Positions 21,303 to 31,956 of a DNA stretch of 64,000 nt are shown piece by piece. The notes beneath the pieces were generated by a model. It was not told the DNA's origin. It saw only the letters and a program-made list of their open reading frames with translations, and did not search any database. The stretch covers positions 20,475,883-20,539,882 of the forward strand of contig CM043790.1 in assembly GCA_023974075.1 (NCBI GenBank), read 5' to 3'. The position numbers and the translations under genes are program-made. Source of the DNA: Chaenocephalus aceratus. Taxonomy: Eukaryota; Chordata; Actinopteri; Perciformes; Channichthyidae. Position 1 is the first letter of the stretch. Every line of letters begins with the position of its first letter.

Positions 21303-22243
21303 GGGGAGGCATTGAACCCCTCTCACCTGCTCCCGGAGGAGGCAGGGGAGTCAGGTACCCAGAGGGTGGACGGCCAGGGCGAGGCCGCCACACCGCGCTG
21401 GAGTCAGGGTCCCGGTGAGGCGCAGGACGGAGCACCCGGCAGTAGCCTCCAGCAGACCCCCGCACGGTTCCCTCGTCCCTCGGAAGGGGTGGAGAGGCGG
21501 GTGTTTTCATCTGCTGGCGGGTTGCCGGGGGAACAGTATCCTCCGGGGAGGCATTGAACCCCTCTCACCTGCTCCCGGAGGAGGCAGGGGAGTCAGGTAC
21601 CCAGAGGGTGGACGGCCAGGGTGAGGCCGCCACACCGCGCTGGAGTCAGGGTCCCGGTGAGGCGCAGGACGGAGCACCCGGCAGTAGCCTCCAGCAGACC
21701 CCCGCACGGTTCCCTCGTCCCTCGGAAGGGGTGGAGAGGCGGGTGTTTTCATCTGCTGGCGGGTTGCCGGGGGAACAGTATCCTCCGGGGAGGCATTGAA
21801 CCCCTCTCACCTGCTCCCGGAGGAGGCAGGGGAGTCAGGTACCCAGAGGGTGGACGGCCAGGGTGAGGCCGCCACACCGCGCTGGTGTCAGGGTCCCGGT
21901 GAGGCGCAGGACGGAGCACCCGGCAGTAGCCTCCAGCAGACCCCCGCACGGTTCCCTCGTCCCTCGGAAGGGGTGGAGAGGCGGGTGTTTTCATCTGCTG
22001 GCGGGTTGCCGGGGGAACAGTATCCTCCGGGGAGGCATTGAACCCCTCTCACCTGCTCCCGGAGGAGGCAGGGGAGTCAGGTACCCAGAGGGTGGACGGC
22101 CAGGGCGAGGCCGCCACACCGCGCTGGAGTCAGGGTCCCGGTGAGGCGCAGGACGGAGCACCCGGCAGTAGCCTCCAGCAGACCCCCGCACGGTTCCCTC
22201 GTCCCTCGGAAGGGGTGGAGAGGCGGGTGTTTTCATCTGCTGG
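21303..22243 (+). repeat. 242-bp GC-rich tandem array, about 4 copies, just upstream of the recombinase gene
   Basis: CATTGAACCCCTCTCACCTG recurs at 21311, 21553, 21795 and 22037, exactly 242 bp apart, with very few differences. It starts about 300 bp upstream of the recombinase start codon, so it covers the likely promoter side. Short frames on both strands repeat with the unit and are not genes. Confidence 0.95.
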
Positions 22244-22244
22244 C

Positions 22245-22765
22245 CAGAGTCAGAAAAAGTATAAGTTAACTTTTTGGAAGAACCATAGAAAAGGGTGAAA
22301 ATGGATAAATTGTATCCGAAAATAGTGTTCCATAAGGCGGGTAGAGTCCCCTGACAACTCCCCTACCTTCCTCCAGAGTCAGAAAAAGTACAAGTTAACT
22401 TTTTGGAAGAACCATAGAAAAGGGTGAAAATGGATAAATTGTATCCCAAAATAGTGTTCCATAAGGCGGGTAGAGTCCCCTGACAACTCCCCTACCTTCC
22501 TCCAGAGTCAGAAAAAGTATAAGTTAACTTTTTGGAAGAACCATAGAAAAGGGTGAAAATGGATAAAATGTATCCCAAAATAGTGTTCCATAAGGCGGGT
22601 AGAGTCCCCTGACAACTCCCCTACCTTCCTCCAGAGTCAGAAAAAGTATAAGTTAACTTTTTGGAAGAACCATAAAAATGGGTGAAAATGGATAAAATGT
22701 ATCCCAAAATAGTGCCCCTTGAGGCGGGTAGAGTCCCCTGACAACTCCCCATGACTTCCTCCAGA
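22245..22765 (+). repeat. 129-bp tandem array, 4 copies
   Basis: CAGAGTCAGAAAAAGTA starts units at 22245, 22374, 22503 and 22632. Each unit carries TTAACTTTTTGGAAGAACCA and GGCGGGTAGAGTCCCCTGAC. The last copy is the most diverged. Confidence 0.95.
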
Positions 22766-23270
22766 GACCAGTTTGAAAACTTAAAGTTTTTTGAGAACCA
22801 GGATTGGGGGTCCTATTGGCAACAATTTCATCCGATCCAAAGTGCTCCTGAGGCGGATACATTCCTCCATGATTTCCCCATCATGTGAAAATAGCTCGTT
22901 TTTTTCCAAGTGCTCTCAAAAACCGGGTTTCCGATTTCGTGCAGATGGTAGCTTGGAAAAGATGAATGAATTTTTTGGACGGAGGAGGGGAGCTCTGGTT
23001 TCCCCTCTCCGTTGTAAATTGCAACGGGGGAGTGGAAAAGTGTCCGGGGCTTCGTCCCGAAGCGCCGAAGACTTGACCCTCTCCCCCGTTGGCACTTAGC
23101 CGTTTTTCCAGAATTTTCAAAAACTTCATTTTTGACTATTTTAACATATAATTGACCGTTTTCTTTACTTTTTTTTGCTTTCCACGGGTGGGGACGCATG
23201 GCAGGCCGCCTATGAGCTTCCAAATTCGGCCTGGAACCTCCGGGAATTATGGGTTAAGCTCCATATACTG
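22766..23270. other. single-copy-looking stretch between arrays of the insertion
   Basis: No coding region is evident. It contains CTCCCCCGTTGGCACTTAGC (about 23080), which also occurs at about 16493 and 23817, so it belongs to the same family of repeat modules. Confidence 0.5.
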
Positions 23271-23510
23271 ACGACTCCCATTAAAAATGCATGAAATGTA
23301 CAGGAATCTGTCCATTTCAATCACATTCGATGACCCCATTAAAAATGCATGAAATGTACAGGAATCTGTCCATTTCAATCACATTCGACGACCACATTAA
23401 AAATGCATGAAATGTACAGGAATCTGTCCATTTCAATCACATTCGACGACCACATTAAAAATGCATGAAATGTACAGGAATCTGTCCATTTCAATCACAT
23501 TTGATGACCG
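23271..23510 (+). repeat. 58-61-bp tandem array, 4 copies
   Basis: TGCATGAAATGTACAGGAAT recurs at about 23288, 23347, 23405 and 23463, each followed by CTGTCCATTTCAATCACATT. A single related unit is present at about 17268 on the other flank. Confidence 0.9.
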
Positions 23511-24249
23511 GTCCAGGGTGACTTTGTTACCCAGGAATTAGTGTCTGAAAGCTGGGGAAGATTACTTTAAATGCAGGGTACACATGGCTGCATTACCCAG
23601 CAATTAGTGTGTGAAAGCTGGGTAAGTTTGATGTGAATTTAAGCAAGATATGGCCCTTTCAAACACACCTCACGACTCCCATCAAAAGTGATTGAAATGT
23701 ACAGGAATCTGTCCATTTCATTCACATTTGACGACCCGAGCAGGGTGACTTTGTTACCCAGGAATAAGTATCTGAAAGCCGGGGAAGATTACTCAGGGTA
23801 TACAGGACTTTCACCCTCCCCCGTTGGCACTTAGCCGTTTTTCGAGAATCATCCATACTTCCATAACATGAGACCCCCGAACCCCGGAATTAAGCACTCC
23901 CCAACGGACTAAACCCAGATGTTCACACCCTCCAGAACTTAATGCCCCTGGTGAGTCAGAAAAGAGGTGTATTTTGTGGTTCTTTATCGTCCGCTCATCG
24001 GCACCCATAGTCGGCCTCTTTCACAGCAGCAGCACCCACCCTCCATGGAGGGTATTCTCGTGCCCCTGGCAAAACTTGAAGGGGGTGTATTTTGCGGTGC
24101 TTTATCGTCCGCCCATCGGCACCCATAGTCGGTCCAGTCGCTGACAGGTACTTGACATCGGAGGTTGACATCGCATTTCCATTGAGCGGACATGCGTACA
24201 TCTGAAGGGCAAGTTCCACGGTACCTCCGTCTCTAAGGCTGACATTTGC
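23511..24249 (+). repeat. right-flank copy of modules seen on the left flank, plus unique right end
   Basis: The order TTACCCAGGAATTAGTGTCT, GTGATTGAAATGTACAGGAA (23689), CCCCCGTTGGCACTTAGCCG (23819) and two 120-bp units (23940-24130) repeats the module order of 15757-18421 in the same orientation. From about 24130 to 24249 the sequence is unique and forms the right end of the insertion. Confidence 0.8.
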
Positions 24250-24255
24250 CTTACA

Positions 24256-25160
24256 GTCCTAGAGAGACCTGGTGGAGGAAGCTCTCGCACTCTGAATAGT
24301 GTTTATCACCTTCTGAGGGAGTCCCACTATATTCAGATTGTACCACTCACGGGTCAGGCCCATAGTGCCCCGCGCTCTGGGCGTGGGTGAAGGATCGCCC
24401 CCCCCGCCTGAGACAATCTGTCCCTGCGTGGTGGGGTCTGCCATGGCTGCCCGCACAACAGCTGGGCTAGCGCGGAAACATCAGAGTAAGTGTGTGGCGT
24501 TGCTTCTTCACTCTGGCCAGAGTTGGGGGTAACAGAGCCAGGGGTGGGAACGCGTACAGAGGACCCGGAGGTCAATCGTGTACGAGTGCGTCCCCGCCTA
24601 ACAGTGCGTTTAAATCGTGCATTAAAGAGAACAGCTGTCATTGAGCATTTTTTCTTTGTGCGAACAGATTTAACGCGGCTCCGCCGTAACGCACCCACAG
24701 CGGACTCACAATCCTTGGATGTGGAGTCCAGTCTGCATAGAGTGGTGCACCCCTGGACAGTAGTTCTGTCCCGAGGTGCATCACTCCCGGTACCTGTGTC
24801 GCTCTCAGAGAGAGGAGACGTCTGTCGCTCCGAGGGATCAGTTTGTGTGCCAGTGTGTGTGACTGGAGACAACGCAACCTCCCTTGGCGGTTCATGCACG
24901 ATATCGTGTTGTCTGTCCTCACGAGGACATGGTGTCCTCTGAGAGAAGGCAGGAAGCGTTTTAGGGTGGGGAACACCGCTAAAAGCTCCGGGTGATTTAC
25001 GTGCGCCCGCTGGAGGTCTCTGCTCTAGAGACCTCTCACCGGGCGACCTTCGTAAATACCCTATCAGCCTGTCTGACATGCGTCCGTGGTGACCACCTTC
25101 CGTGAAAGGACAGCACCCGTAGGCGCGTCCCGCACTAGGAAAGTCGGGTGTAGTGCCACT
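24256..25160 (-). pseudogene. DIRS RNase H region and linker, frameshifted
   Basis: RNase H removes RNA from the replication intermediate. The minus-strand frame 24976-24638 gives LPSLRGHHVLVRTDNTISC, AHKLI, LLSLRATQVPGVMHLG and LLSRGAPLY, the RNase H blocks of fish DIRS elements. Upstream, AHVNHPELLAVF and VVTTDACQTG (about 25050-25110) are the start of that domain with an indel between. Downstream, after a frame change, RRDRLSQAGGAILHPRPE and then GLPQKVINTIQSARASSTR lead to the insertion at 24255. One further nonsense codon (TAG) lies three codons upstream of that point. The copy is clearly dead. Confidence 0.8.
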
Positions 25161-25456
25161 ACGCATTACATAATAACCAATACTCTCCGCACGCTGTGGC
25201 GCGCGGGGTTTAGTTTTATTATGAGACCCATGTGGAGCGGGTGCTTTACGAGGACATTTGTCTGCGTAATCTGACTCTGCTCGGCGGGCATTATAGATAA
25301 AACCCTTCTTTCTAGGAGAGAGAGATCCTCTCTCTCCAGAATATGGGTTGACTCTCTCTGGGCTTGTGAAAACAGATAACGTGTAACTGTTTTGAGAAAC
25401 CCAGGTAGATGTCGTGAGTATCTCCTGCTGTATGCTCTTTAGAGCCAGCTGAGATG

Positions 25457-25690
25457 TCACGCTTACGGCTCCAGCCGGCACTGCGCATGCGCGTGACGGT
25501 GTTGCCCTTACAGCTCCAGCCGGCACTGCGCATGCGTGTGACGGTGGTGCCTTCACAGCTCCAGCCGGCACTGCGCATGCGTGTGACGGTGGAGCCTTCA
25601 CGACCCCAGCCGGCACTGCGCATGCGCGTTACGGTGGTGCCCTTAAAGCCCCAGCCGGCACTGCACGTGCGCATGGCGGTGGTGCCTTCA
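25457..25690 (+). repeat. 45-bp minisatellite, 5 copies
   Basis: CCAGCCGGCACTGCGCATGC recurs at 25471, 25515, 25561, 25606 and 25651. The unit contains the palindrome GCGCATGCGC. On the minus strand one unit is 15 codons. Confidence 0.9.
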
Positions 25691-25699
25691 CAGACCCGT

Positions 25700-26613
25700 C
25701 AATAATCCGCCTTTTGAGAGATGCCGTAGCTGCTCTTAAAAGAGGAAAAAATTGGCGGGCTGTTTATTGGTTTTATTGATTTTCTTTTCATCTTTTTGAG
25801 CTGTGCCCTCGGCCTGAAGCCTGGATGCGTCAGCGGCAAATGTTTTATGACAGAGCAATCAATCAACGTGTGACATGTGTTTGTGCGGACTTGAGGATGG
25901 TGTTTAGGCATCTCTCGAGGCGGCGGGAACACATTCACGGAGGGAAGAAGGAGGGGCTGTCACGCCGCTCGCTTCTTCTTCCTCAACTGCTAGTCGAAAT
26001 TCTGGGTTGGCTGAGCCTGAGCTGCAGCCGGAACCGGAGAATTTCTAGGCCAGCTTGCCCTTGTCTCCAGCCTGGGCAAGGGCAAGCATGTTCGGAATAC
26101 TTCGATAGTTTTTTCTATAGTGTTGAACCTTTGCTCTTTTTACTTTGTTTATTTTTGTTTAATTGTTCTCTTTCCCTGAGAAGTCTGAGAATCAGACTGT
26201 AATAGAAACAACATAAACATTCAAATCCATCATGACTGGCTGAGTGGATGCCACTGCCAATATTCTGAATGTCCTTTTATGTTACAGCTCATTATCTTTG
26301 CAGAAATGTTGGTTTAGCTCGGGTCATTTCAACCGGTCCCTGGTGTGTCCCCTACAACACTTGATCTGTGTGTCACTGATAGGCCCCCCTCATCTCATCA
26401 GGCTTGAAAACAGCTTGTGTCTGCTGATTTTTCCACTGAGCACAATGGCTGCAAAGAAGAGCAAGGACCTACAGTACAGTATAGTAGCGGCAGTTCAACT
26501 TCAATCACCTGGCTCGCAATTTGAAAGATAGAGTAGGCTGAGCTTAACAACATGTTTCCCCTTTGTTTGAGGGGACACAAAATAGTAGCCTGAGAACCCT
26601 GTCTGCACATTCT
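25700..26613. other. non-coding stretch without recognised features
   Basis: I see no gene here. It may include the untranslated 5' part of the DIRS element on the left and unique DNA on the right. Confidence 0.4.
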
Positions 26614-26878
26614 CTAGAAACTAGGGGTGTAACGGTACACGTAATTTCGGTACGGCCCACGTGTGTACCGAAGTGTACCGAACGCATATAACGTTAAACG
26701 GAAAAAATTGAGAACGTGAACAACTTCTTGGAAGTAATCTCAGGTGCTGCGTCGCAGCATTCAGAGTAATTTGCACCCATTGTGATCAACGCGTCATAGA
26801 GCGAGCAAGTAATTTCATTGGACGAGCTGGTCAGAGGGATGCGTTCAAATGTAGTCAGTAATTTGAGGAACTGTCGAA

Positions 26879-27115
26879 ATGGCGAACGCAGATAAAGTTG
26901 AGCTCGAAAATCCTCCAGCATCATTGAAGTCTCCGGTTTGGGAACATTTTGGTTTCACAGTTACGTACAAGGATGACGGAAAAAGACAGGTGGACCGAAC
27001 CAAAGCTGCTGGCATTGTTCAACTAAAATTGGTTACGCGGCTGGCAATACATCACACTTGCACACTCATTTGAAAAGGCATCACCCGAACGTGAATATCA
27101 CCGGTACCAAAAGAC
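26879..27115 (+). pseudogene. BED zinc-finger N-terminus of the outer hAT transposase
   Basis: ATG at 26879 opens MANADKVELENPPASLKSPV, followed by WEHFGFTVTYKDDGKRQVDR, a typical BED-finger start. The Cys pair has been lost to changes near 27005-27020. The His half (THLKRHHPN-like) lies in another frame around 27058-27092. DNA binding would be lost. The catalytic domain is deleted. Confidence 0.75.
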
Positions 27116-27205
27116 TGAAGTGCAAACCCAACTTCCATTAGCATTTAAGTCTCCAAACTTCAGACCGAGCCAAAGCTATTACAAACGGCAAATATCCTTA
27201 TGTTG

Positions 27206-28591
27206 TAGAGATGTTAAGATTCACCGATTCGCATCGGTGCACCGGCATAAACGTTCACGATGCGAGTGCACCGGTTGAAAGAGTGCACATCGGCTACAGT
27301 TTGGGTTGAACCGGGTTGAACTCGCGATGCATCGATTGCGTAGCGTCTTTGCATCGGTAAAAAACCGATTCAAAATCCCCTCATCTTGTCAACGCTCAGC
27401 AGAGACGATCTTTGATATTTGCTTCGCCACTACGGAGGCCGAGAGTCTCAGTTATCAACACACACGGAAGTTGAGGAGAAAGAGAAACAAAGCGCACCGA
27501 AAAATACCTACAAATCAAACGTTTGGCAATACTTCGGATTGTTCAAGAAAGACGGTGTAATAGTCCTTTATGCTATATAGTTGACCGCAGGTCATGGAGA
27601 GTAATAAGGTATCCGTAGACCTTTGTATGAGGTATCTTTATTACTTAACAGGTCTACAGCCATGATACATAGATCCGTCCAGAAGCGGGCTTGCATACAC
27701 ACAGTATCACTCCGCAGCCGCACCCCATCAGTAACGTCCTGATGGTATATGTGCGCGGCACTATATACTACAGACGGTCAACTTGAAAAATCGCTCGCAA
27801 ATTGTTAACGATGCCGAGCCGCTTTAAAGTACACACGTAGTACGAGGAACTTAGCGACGCACATAAAGAGGCGACATGGGGTCTGCGGCTGAAAAGAGAA
27901 AACTGAAAGTTAGACATATGAGTTAAATCACTCAGTGAGGTGTTCTGTCAGAGAGAATGGTGTTTAGTTTACAGCAGCCTGTGACGGCCAATAACAGTTT
28001 AAATGTCTTCCTTACTGTAAGCAGTTATGAAATACCTGTTTGTGAAAGGTTATTTGTATTCTGTATTGTTCATATAGAACCCACTGCTTTCTGCTCACTG
28101 GTGAGTTAGCCTATGAATGAGTGTTAATCACATCAGGCTGGCAGCTGTATGGGCATTGCACTATAGCTGTTATTTGCACATTGTTAATCATGAGCAATGC
28201 ATCCTTACATTGTTTAACTGTGAGGTGTTATACAATTGTACTGTACTCTGGAGAGCTTTTAAAGGTAAAAAAATAAACGGCATGATGGGATGTGCAGTAC
28301 CACATATGTAAAGCACTTTTTTGTTAATGTATGATTTGCTGCATATAAGGAATAAAACAAAAATCCTCTGTCGTACCAAATTGAAGTATCATTATTTTTG
28401 CATCGTGTTGAATCGCATCGTATCGCACCGAATCGCATAATGTTGAATCAAATCGTATCGAACTGTATTGCAACAGGGGTGAATCGTATCGCATCGCCTG
28501 GTGTTTCAAATGTATCGTTAATGTATCGTATCCTGGCAACGTATCGAGATGCGCATCGCATCGGCCTCAGTGATGGAGATGCACATCCCTA
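27206..28591. mobile_element. hAT-type element nested inside the 26622-29202 element
   Basis: The ends are TAGAGATGTTAAGATTCACC and, inverted, TAGGGATGTGCATCTCCATC. The 8-bp duplication TTATGTTG is perfect at 27198-27205 and 28592-28599. Both subterminal regions are full of GCATCG/ATCGTATCG motifs. A BED-finger start (VWQYFGLFKKDGV) is encoded near 27507-27560. A roughly 200-bp GC-richer stretch at 27570-27790 may be yet another insertion, but I could not define its ends. Confidence 0.88.
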
Positions 28592-28755
28592 TTATGTTGC
28601 CATGTTAGCAAAGGGCTACCTGGCTGTATCTACTACTACCTCTGTCCCTAGCGAGAGGGTGTGTTCTCCACAGCAGGAGACATTGCTAGTGCCAGCAGAT
28701 CTGCCCTTTCGGCAAGCAATGTGGACAAGTACATTTTTCTTTCAAAAAACATGAA
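28592..28755 (+). pseudogene. C-terminal dimerisation region of the outer hAT transposase
   Basis: The frame gives MLAKGYLAVSTTTSVPSERV followed, after small changes, by CSPQQET and a VDKYIFL-like end. This is the hAT C-terminal dimerisation block. It is separated from the codons before it only by the nested insertion at 27206-28591, and the target duplication TTATGTTG lies within its coding sequence. Confidence 0.8.
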
Positions 28756-29210
28756 AATACAATGACAAGCAAGTCCTAATGTCAAACTGGCTGCTTAGGT
28801 ACTAGTACAGTACAGTTCAAATACGGATTATTTCAGTTTATCGAACAGCTGCACCTTAATGTTTATTTTATTATATTTTATATTTATTTGAGTGAATATT
28901 CATAGTTTAATAATAATTAAAAACCAAAAACTAATAGTTTATGTTTTGTGAGCTACTAGTACAGTAAAGTTCAAATACAGATTATTTCAGTTCATCGAAA
29001 TGCTGCACCTTAATGTTTATTTTATTATATTTTGTATTTATTTGAGTGAATACATTATTCACAGTTTAATAATAATTAAAAAAAAAAAATGTATGTTTTG
29101 TGATAATTTTTTCTGCTGTACCAAAAACGTACCGAACCGAACCGTGACCTAAAAACCGAGGTACGTACCGAACCGAAATGTTTGTGAACCGTTACACCCC
29201 TACTAGAAAC

Positions 29211-31218
29211 AAAAACAAATGGTGCTGTATCTCCATTTGGAGGACATGCCTGGGTCCAGAAAGCCATGCACCATCAGATTAATACCTGAAAAAACGTTTA
29301 AACAGAGTAACCCAATTAATACTAACCGTATCGGAGAAGCCAAAAAAGGCACATTTTCCGACATCTTCCATGTGTTACTTAAAAAGCCTGTGACACGAGT
29401 TTCCCCCATCATCCAAACCCATCAATTTGAGTAAATATTGTCCCCTTGAAAACCGTTACTGAACTGATTTTGGATATTTGTACTTTGATAACCATTAATC
29501 TGCCCTTCAATGTTGACAATTTTCTGGATCTTCTCGGGGATTCTCGGGGATTCAGCGCTCCAGCTGCACCATTCAGGATCCCAGCTTCTGCATGTAAACG
29601 CACGATGGTGCACACAGCAGCAAGCTCAGACAGCGATAACAGTTTAATTTTGAACGTATCTGAGAGCTCATATGAGGCTGAAGGATCGGTTTATGTTGTA
29701 TGATATCTGTTAGAAGTTTAGGAATGAGGTGCGTCAATATGGGCGATCATACGGTCATGTAGCCAGTGGTGGAATGGGACTAAAGATCATCCCGGGACTC
29801 CCGACCGGCCCACTTCGGTACCGCTAGTAAATTGTCAACGGGGGCAGTGGGGGATGTCAGGGGCGGCGGGTGCTGTAGATAGTAAATGTAAATATGTAAA
29901 TATTTGTGTCACTGCATCCTGGTAATACAAATATAATGTATAATGTCTGTGTCTTTGACCTCAGCGCTGCTAGCCACCTATGCCCTGTACTACGAAGCCA
30001 GTTCAACAGACCCTGGATATGTTTGAGTAACAAACAAACTAACAACAACAAACTAACACACGAGATCTCGCTAAGTGGTCCTACGATTGATGATTGATGA
30101 TGTAATATGAATGATAAGTGCGACACGTCGGTGTCTTCTCTGCATACGGCAGTTTAAACTGTATTTCCTTTATCCTGTAATATGACTTGAGAGATTTAAA
30201 CTCCGCACACTGAGTTGATCTCTTTTCTATAGACGCCGGAGGCGGGCAGCGTCAGGTAAAAAAAGTTATTTAGCCTTCCCAAACCTGAGCCTCACGCGCC
30301 CCCTATGGGGGATGTGCTAGTGACTTATCCGACCGGCCCACTTCGGTACCGGCCCATCGGGATTCGTCCCGATGGCCAGTCCGCTACTGCACCCAGCCCA
30401 TGTAAACTGTCAACGGGGGGAGCCTCGCTGCGGGGAAACGGTGGACCTCGTGTCCCGATCGGAGTGGGAATAATAATAATAATAATCCATGCATTTTATC
30501 CATTAATTTCCCCAACATTGTGGTAAAAAAACCACACGTTTAATCCATGTTGGTGTACTACAACTACAAAAAGCATCGGTTTGTTTTCTCATCAGGAAAT
30601 GCAGACCGGCTCAAACAAACGATTTTTAATCATCATCCTCACGATCATTTAATGTATCATATGTTCGCCGCATTGACATGAAAGCACTAATAAATGTTTC
30701 ATCCACTTGAGTTTACAACTACAAAAATAATCGATTTGTTTTTATATCACATCCTACGGGAGGAAATTCAGCAGCTCTCACTGCCGATTTGTAATCCTAA
30801 TGTAATCATCATCTTCACCACGATCATTTATGTTTATGTCGCCGAATTGACATGAAAGCACTGACACATATGCATATACTGTAGTCAACTTCATTAAAAC
30901 GTTATTAACGTGCTTAATCTCAGTAATTCACCATTTCTACGCATGACAACACACTTTGTCCGTGTTTGGCTCTCTCGCCGCACAGTGAAGCATTCCCGCA
31001 TTGACGTCACTTCCGGCTTCCCCCAAAACTTCAAAATGAGTCGAAGGATTTTCCCCGCGATGTTCGAAATTATTGATATTTAACGGAACGGTATCGCTTT
31101 TTCTTTTTTAAACTGACGGTTCGAGATGACTAGTAGCCCAATATTTCATTGCACAACAGTTGTTGGGATGCTGTCACAGGCTCTTTAAATCAGGTCTACC
31201 CAAAGTCGTTCGGCTAAT
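29211..31218. other. gene-free stretch with two small repeat features
   Basis: No coding region is recognised. The motif CGACCGGCCCACTTCGGTAC occurs near 29802 and 30330, each followed closely by a CAACGGGG(G) stretch, and CAGTGGTGGAATGGGAC (29764) resembles a hAT end. A diverged two-copy tandem duplication is annotated separately. Two AATAAT runs are near 30465-30485. Confidence 0.5.
30541..30880 (+). repeat. diverged two-copy tandem duplication, about 170 bp per copy
   Basis: ACAACTACAAAAA, an ATCATC run, CACGATCATTTA, TTCGCCGCATTGACATGAAA (second copy GTCGCCGAATTGACATGAAA) and GCACT occur in the same order in both halves. Non-coding. Confidence 0.65.
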
Positions 31219-31222
31219 TTAA

Positions 31223-31952
31223 AGGTCCCACGTCATGCTTTTCCGGTTATTACCCGTCCCCTTGTGTGTTATGATGGTTTTTATGCATGTAAACGGTCTG
31301 CAAAGTCACAAACCCTCAAAGTAGACCCTGTAGCGAGTAAAACTCTAACACAGAAAATACCTGTGTATGCTGCTCAGAACGCCTCGTTGGAGATTTCTCT
31401 TTTTCTTCCTGGGTACAGTGACGTACCCAAATGGACCCATTGGTCCAATCCGTGGAGCCGTTACGTTACTTCCGCAGAGCCGTTACGTTAAGTCCGTGGA
31501 TTGGTCCAAATTGACCAATCCGCGGACTTCCTCACACACACACACTCAATCTTTTCTCAGCTGCAGCTCCGCCGATTTCTCCTCCCTGAGACGGCGAGAC
31601 GCGGCGAGGCTGTGAGTCGGTGTGTGAGCACACACACAAACTCCCAGCCAGGCTGCGAGTCGGTGTGTGAGCACACACACAAACTCCCAGCCAGGCTGCG
31701 GGTGTGTGTGTGTGTTCGGGCTGGGTTTCGCTGTGTCTCGCTGTCTCGCATACGGCCACTGGGCTCATAGGGAGGGGGGGGGGGGGAAGGAGCTCCAACA
31801 AGCCATTTAGGACAGAGAGTGAATACAAATACTATACAGAGATGCTGTATGAGCAACCAATGCGATTTTGGAAAATTGAGCAATATAAATCTATTTTAGT
31901 ATAGCTCAACAATGGAATTATGATCAGTAGAAATGGCCATGACATGGGACCT
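31223..31952. mobile_element. piggyBac-like MITE, 730 bp
   Basis: The inverted ends AGGTCCCACGTCATG and AGGTCCCATGTCATG lie directly against TTAA on both sides (31219-31222 and 31953-31956). TTAA duplication is the mark of piggyBac-type insertion, though a few other superfamilies also use it. Inside are GT/CA-rich blocks and a short tandem duplication (31610-31710). No transposase. Confidence 0.75.
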
Positions 31953-31956
31953 TTAA

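Larger units (their letters stand above)
15757..24249 (-). mobile_element. 8.5-kb Crypton-like element with tandem arrays, inserted precisely in the DIRS coding sequence
   Basis: The DIRS sequence stops at CTTACA (15751-15756) and resumes after a second CTTACA (24250-24255). With one copy removed, the codons for DCK and CKWRVF join without gain or loss. The insertion contains one gene, an intact Crypton-type tyrosine recombinase (18657-21031, minus). Cryptons integrate a circular DNA by recombination at a short shared sequence, which leaves a short direct repeat like this one. Unusual features are the size (Cryptons are usually a few kb) and large tandem arrays on both sides of the gene. Several array families occur on both flanks in the same orientation. 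No reverse transcriptase or DDE nuclease is visible inside. Treating the whole insertion as one element is an inference from the precise edges. Confidence 0.7.
14720..25440 (-). mobile_element. DIRS-type tyrosine-recombinase retrotransposon, degenerate, split by an 8.5-kb insertion
   Basis: DIRS elements replicate by reverse transcription and integrate with a tyrosine recombinase instead of a DDE integrase. On the minus strand the remnant runs from an RNase H region (24976-24638) through a linker (to 24256) into the recombinase (15756-14809). If the insertion 15757-24249 is ignored, the two halves join in the same codon phase. The left end near 14735-14800 has GGTTACTTACGTAACC and a GACATCTCACT-like sequence, consistent with DIRS terminal regions. 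The reverse-transcriptase palm is not recognisable, and the right boundary is uncertain (about 25160-25700). Confidence 0.8.
26622..29202 (+). mobile_element. hAT-type element with BED finger, internally deleted, host of a second hAT insertion
   Basis: The ends are TAGGGGTGTAACGGTACAC and, inverted, TAGGGGTGTAACGGTTCAC. The 8-bp duplication CTAGAAAC is perfect at 26614-26621 and 29203-29210. CGGTAC-containing subterminal motifs are frequent at both ends. The N-terminal BED finger and the C-terminal dimerisation region of a transposase survive with the catalytic middle missing. A second element occupies 27206-28591. Confidence 0.9.

Noticed and set aside
21205..22298. Repeated 81-codon frames on both strands
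   Set aside because: They recur with the 242-bp array unit and have no independent support as genes.
24490..24942. 150-codon plus-strand frame
   Set aside because: Antisense to the DIRS RNase H sequence, whose blocks are recognisable on the minus strand.
29763..30390. hAT element bounded by CAGTGGTGGAATGGGAC and an inverted CAGTAGCGGACTGGCC
   Set aside because: The ends look related but the flanking 8-mers do not match, so I could not support one bounded element.
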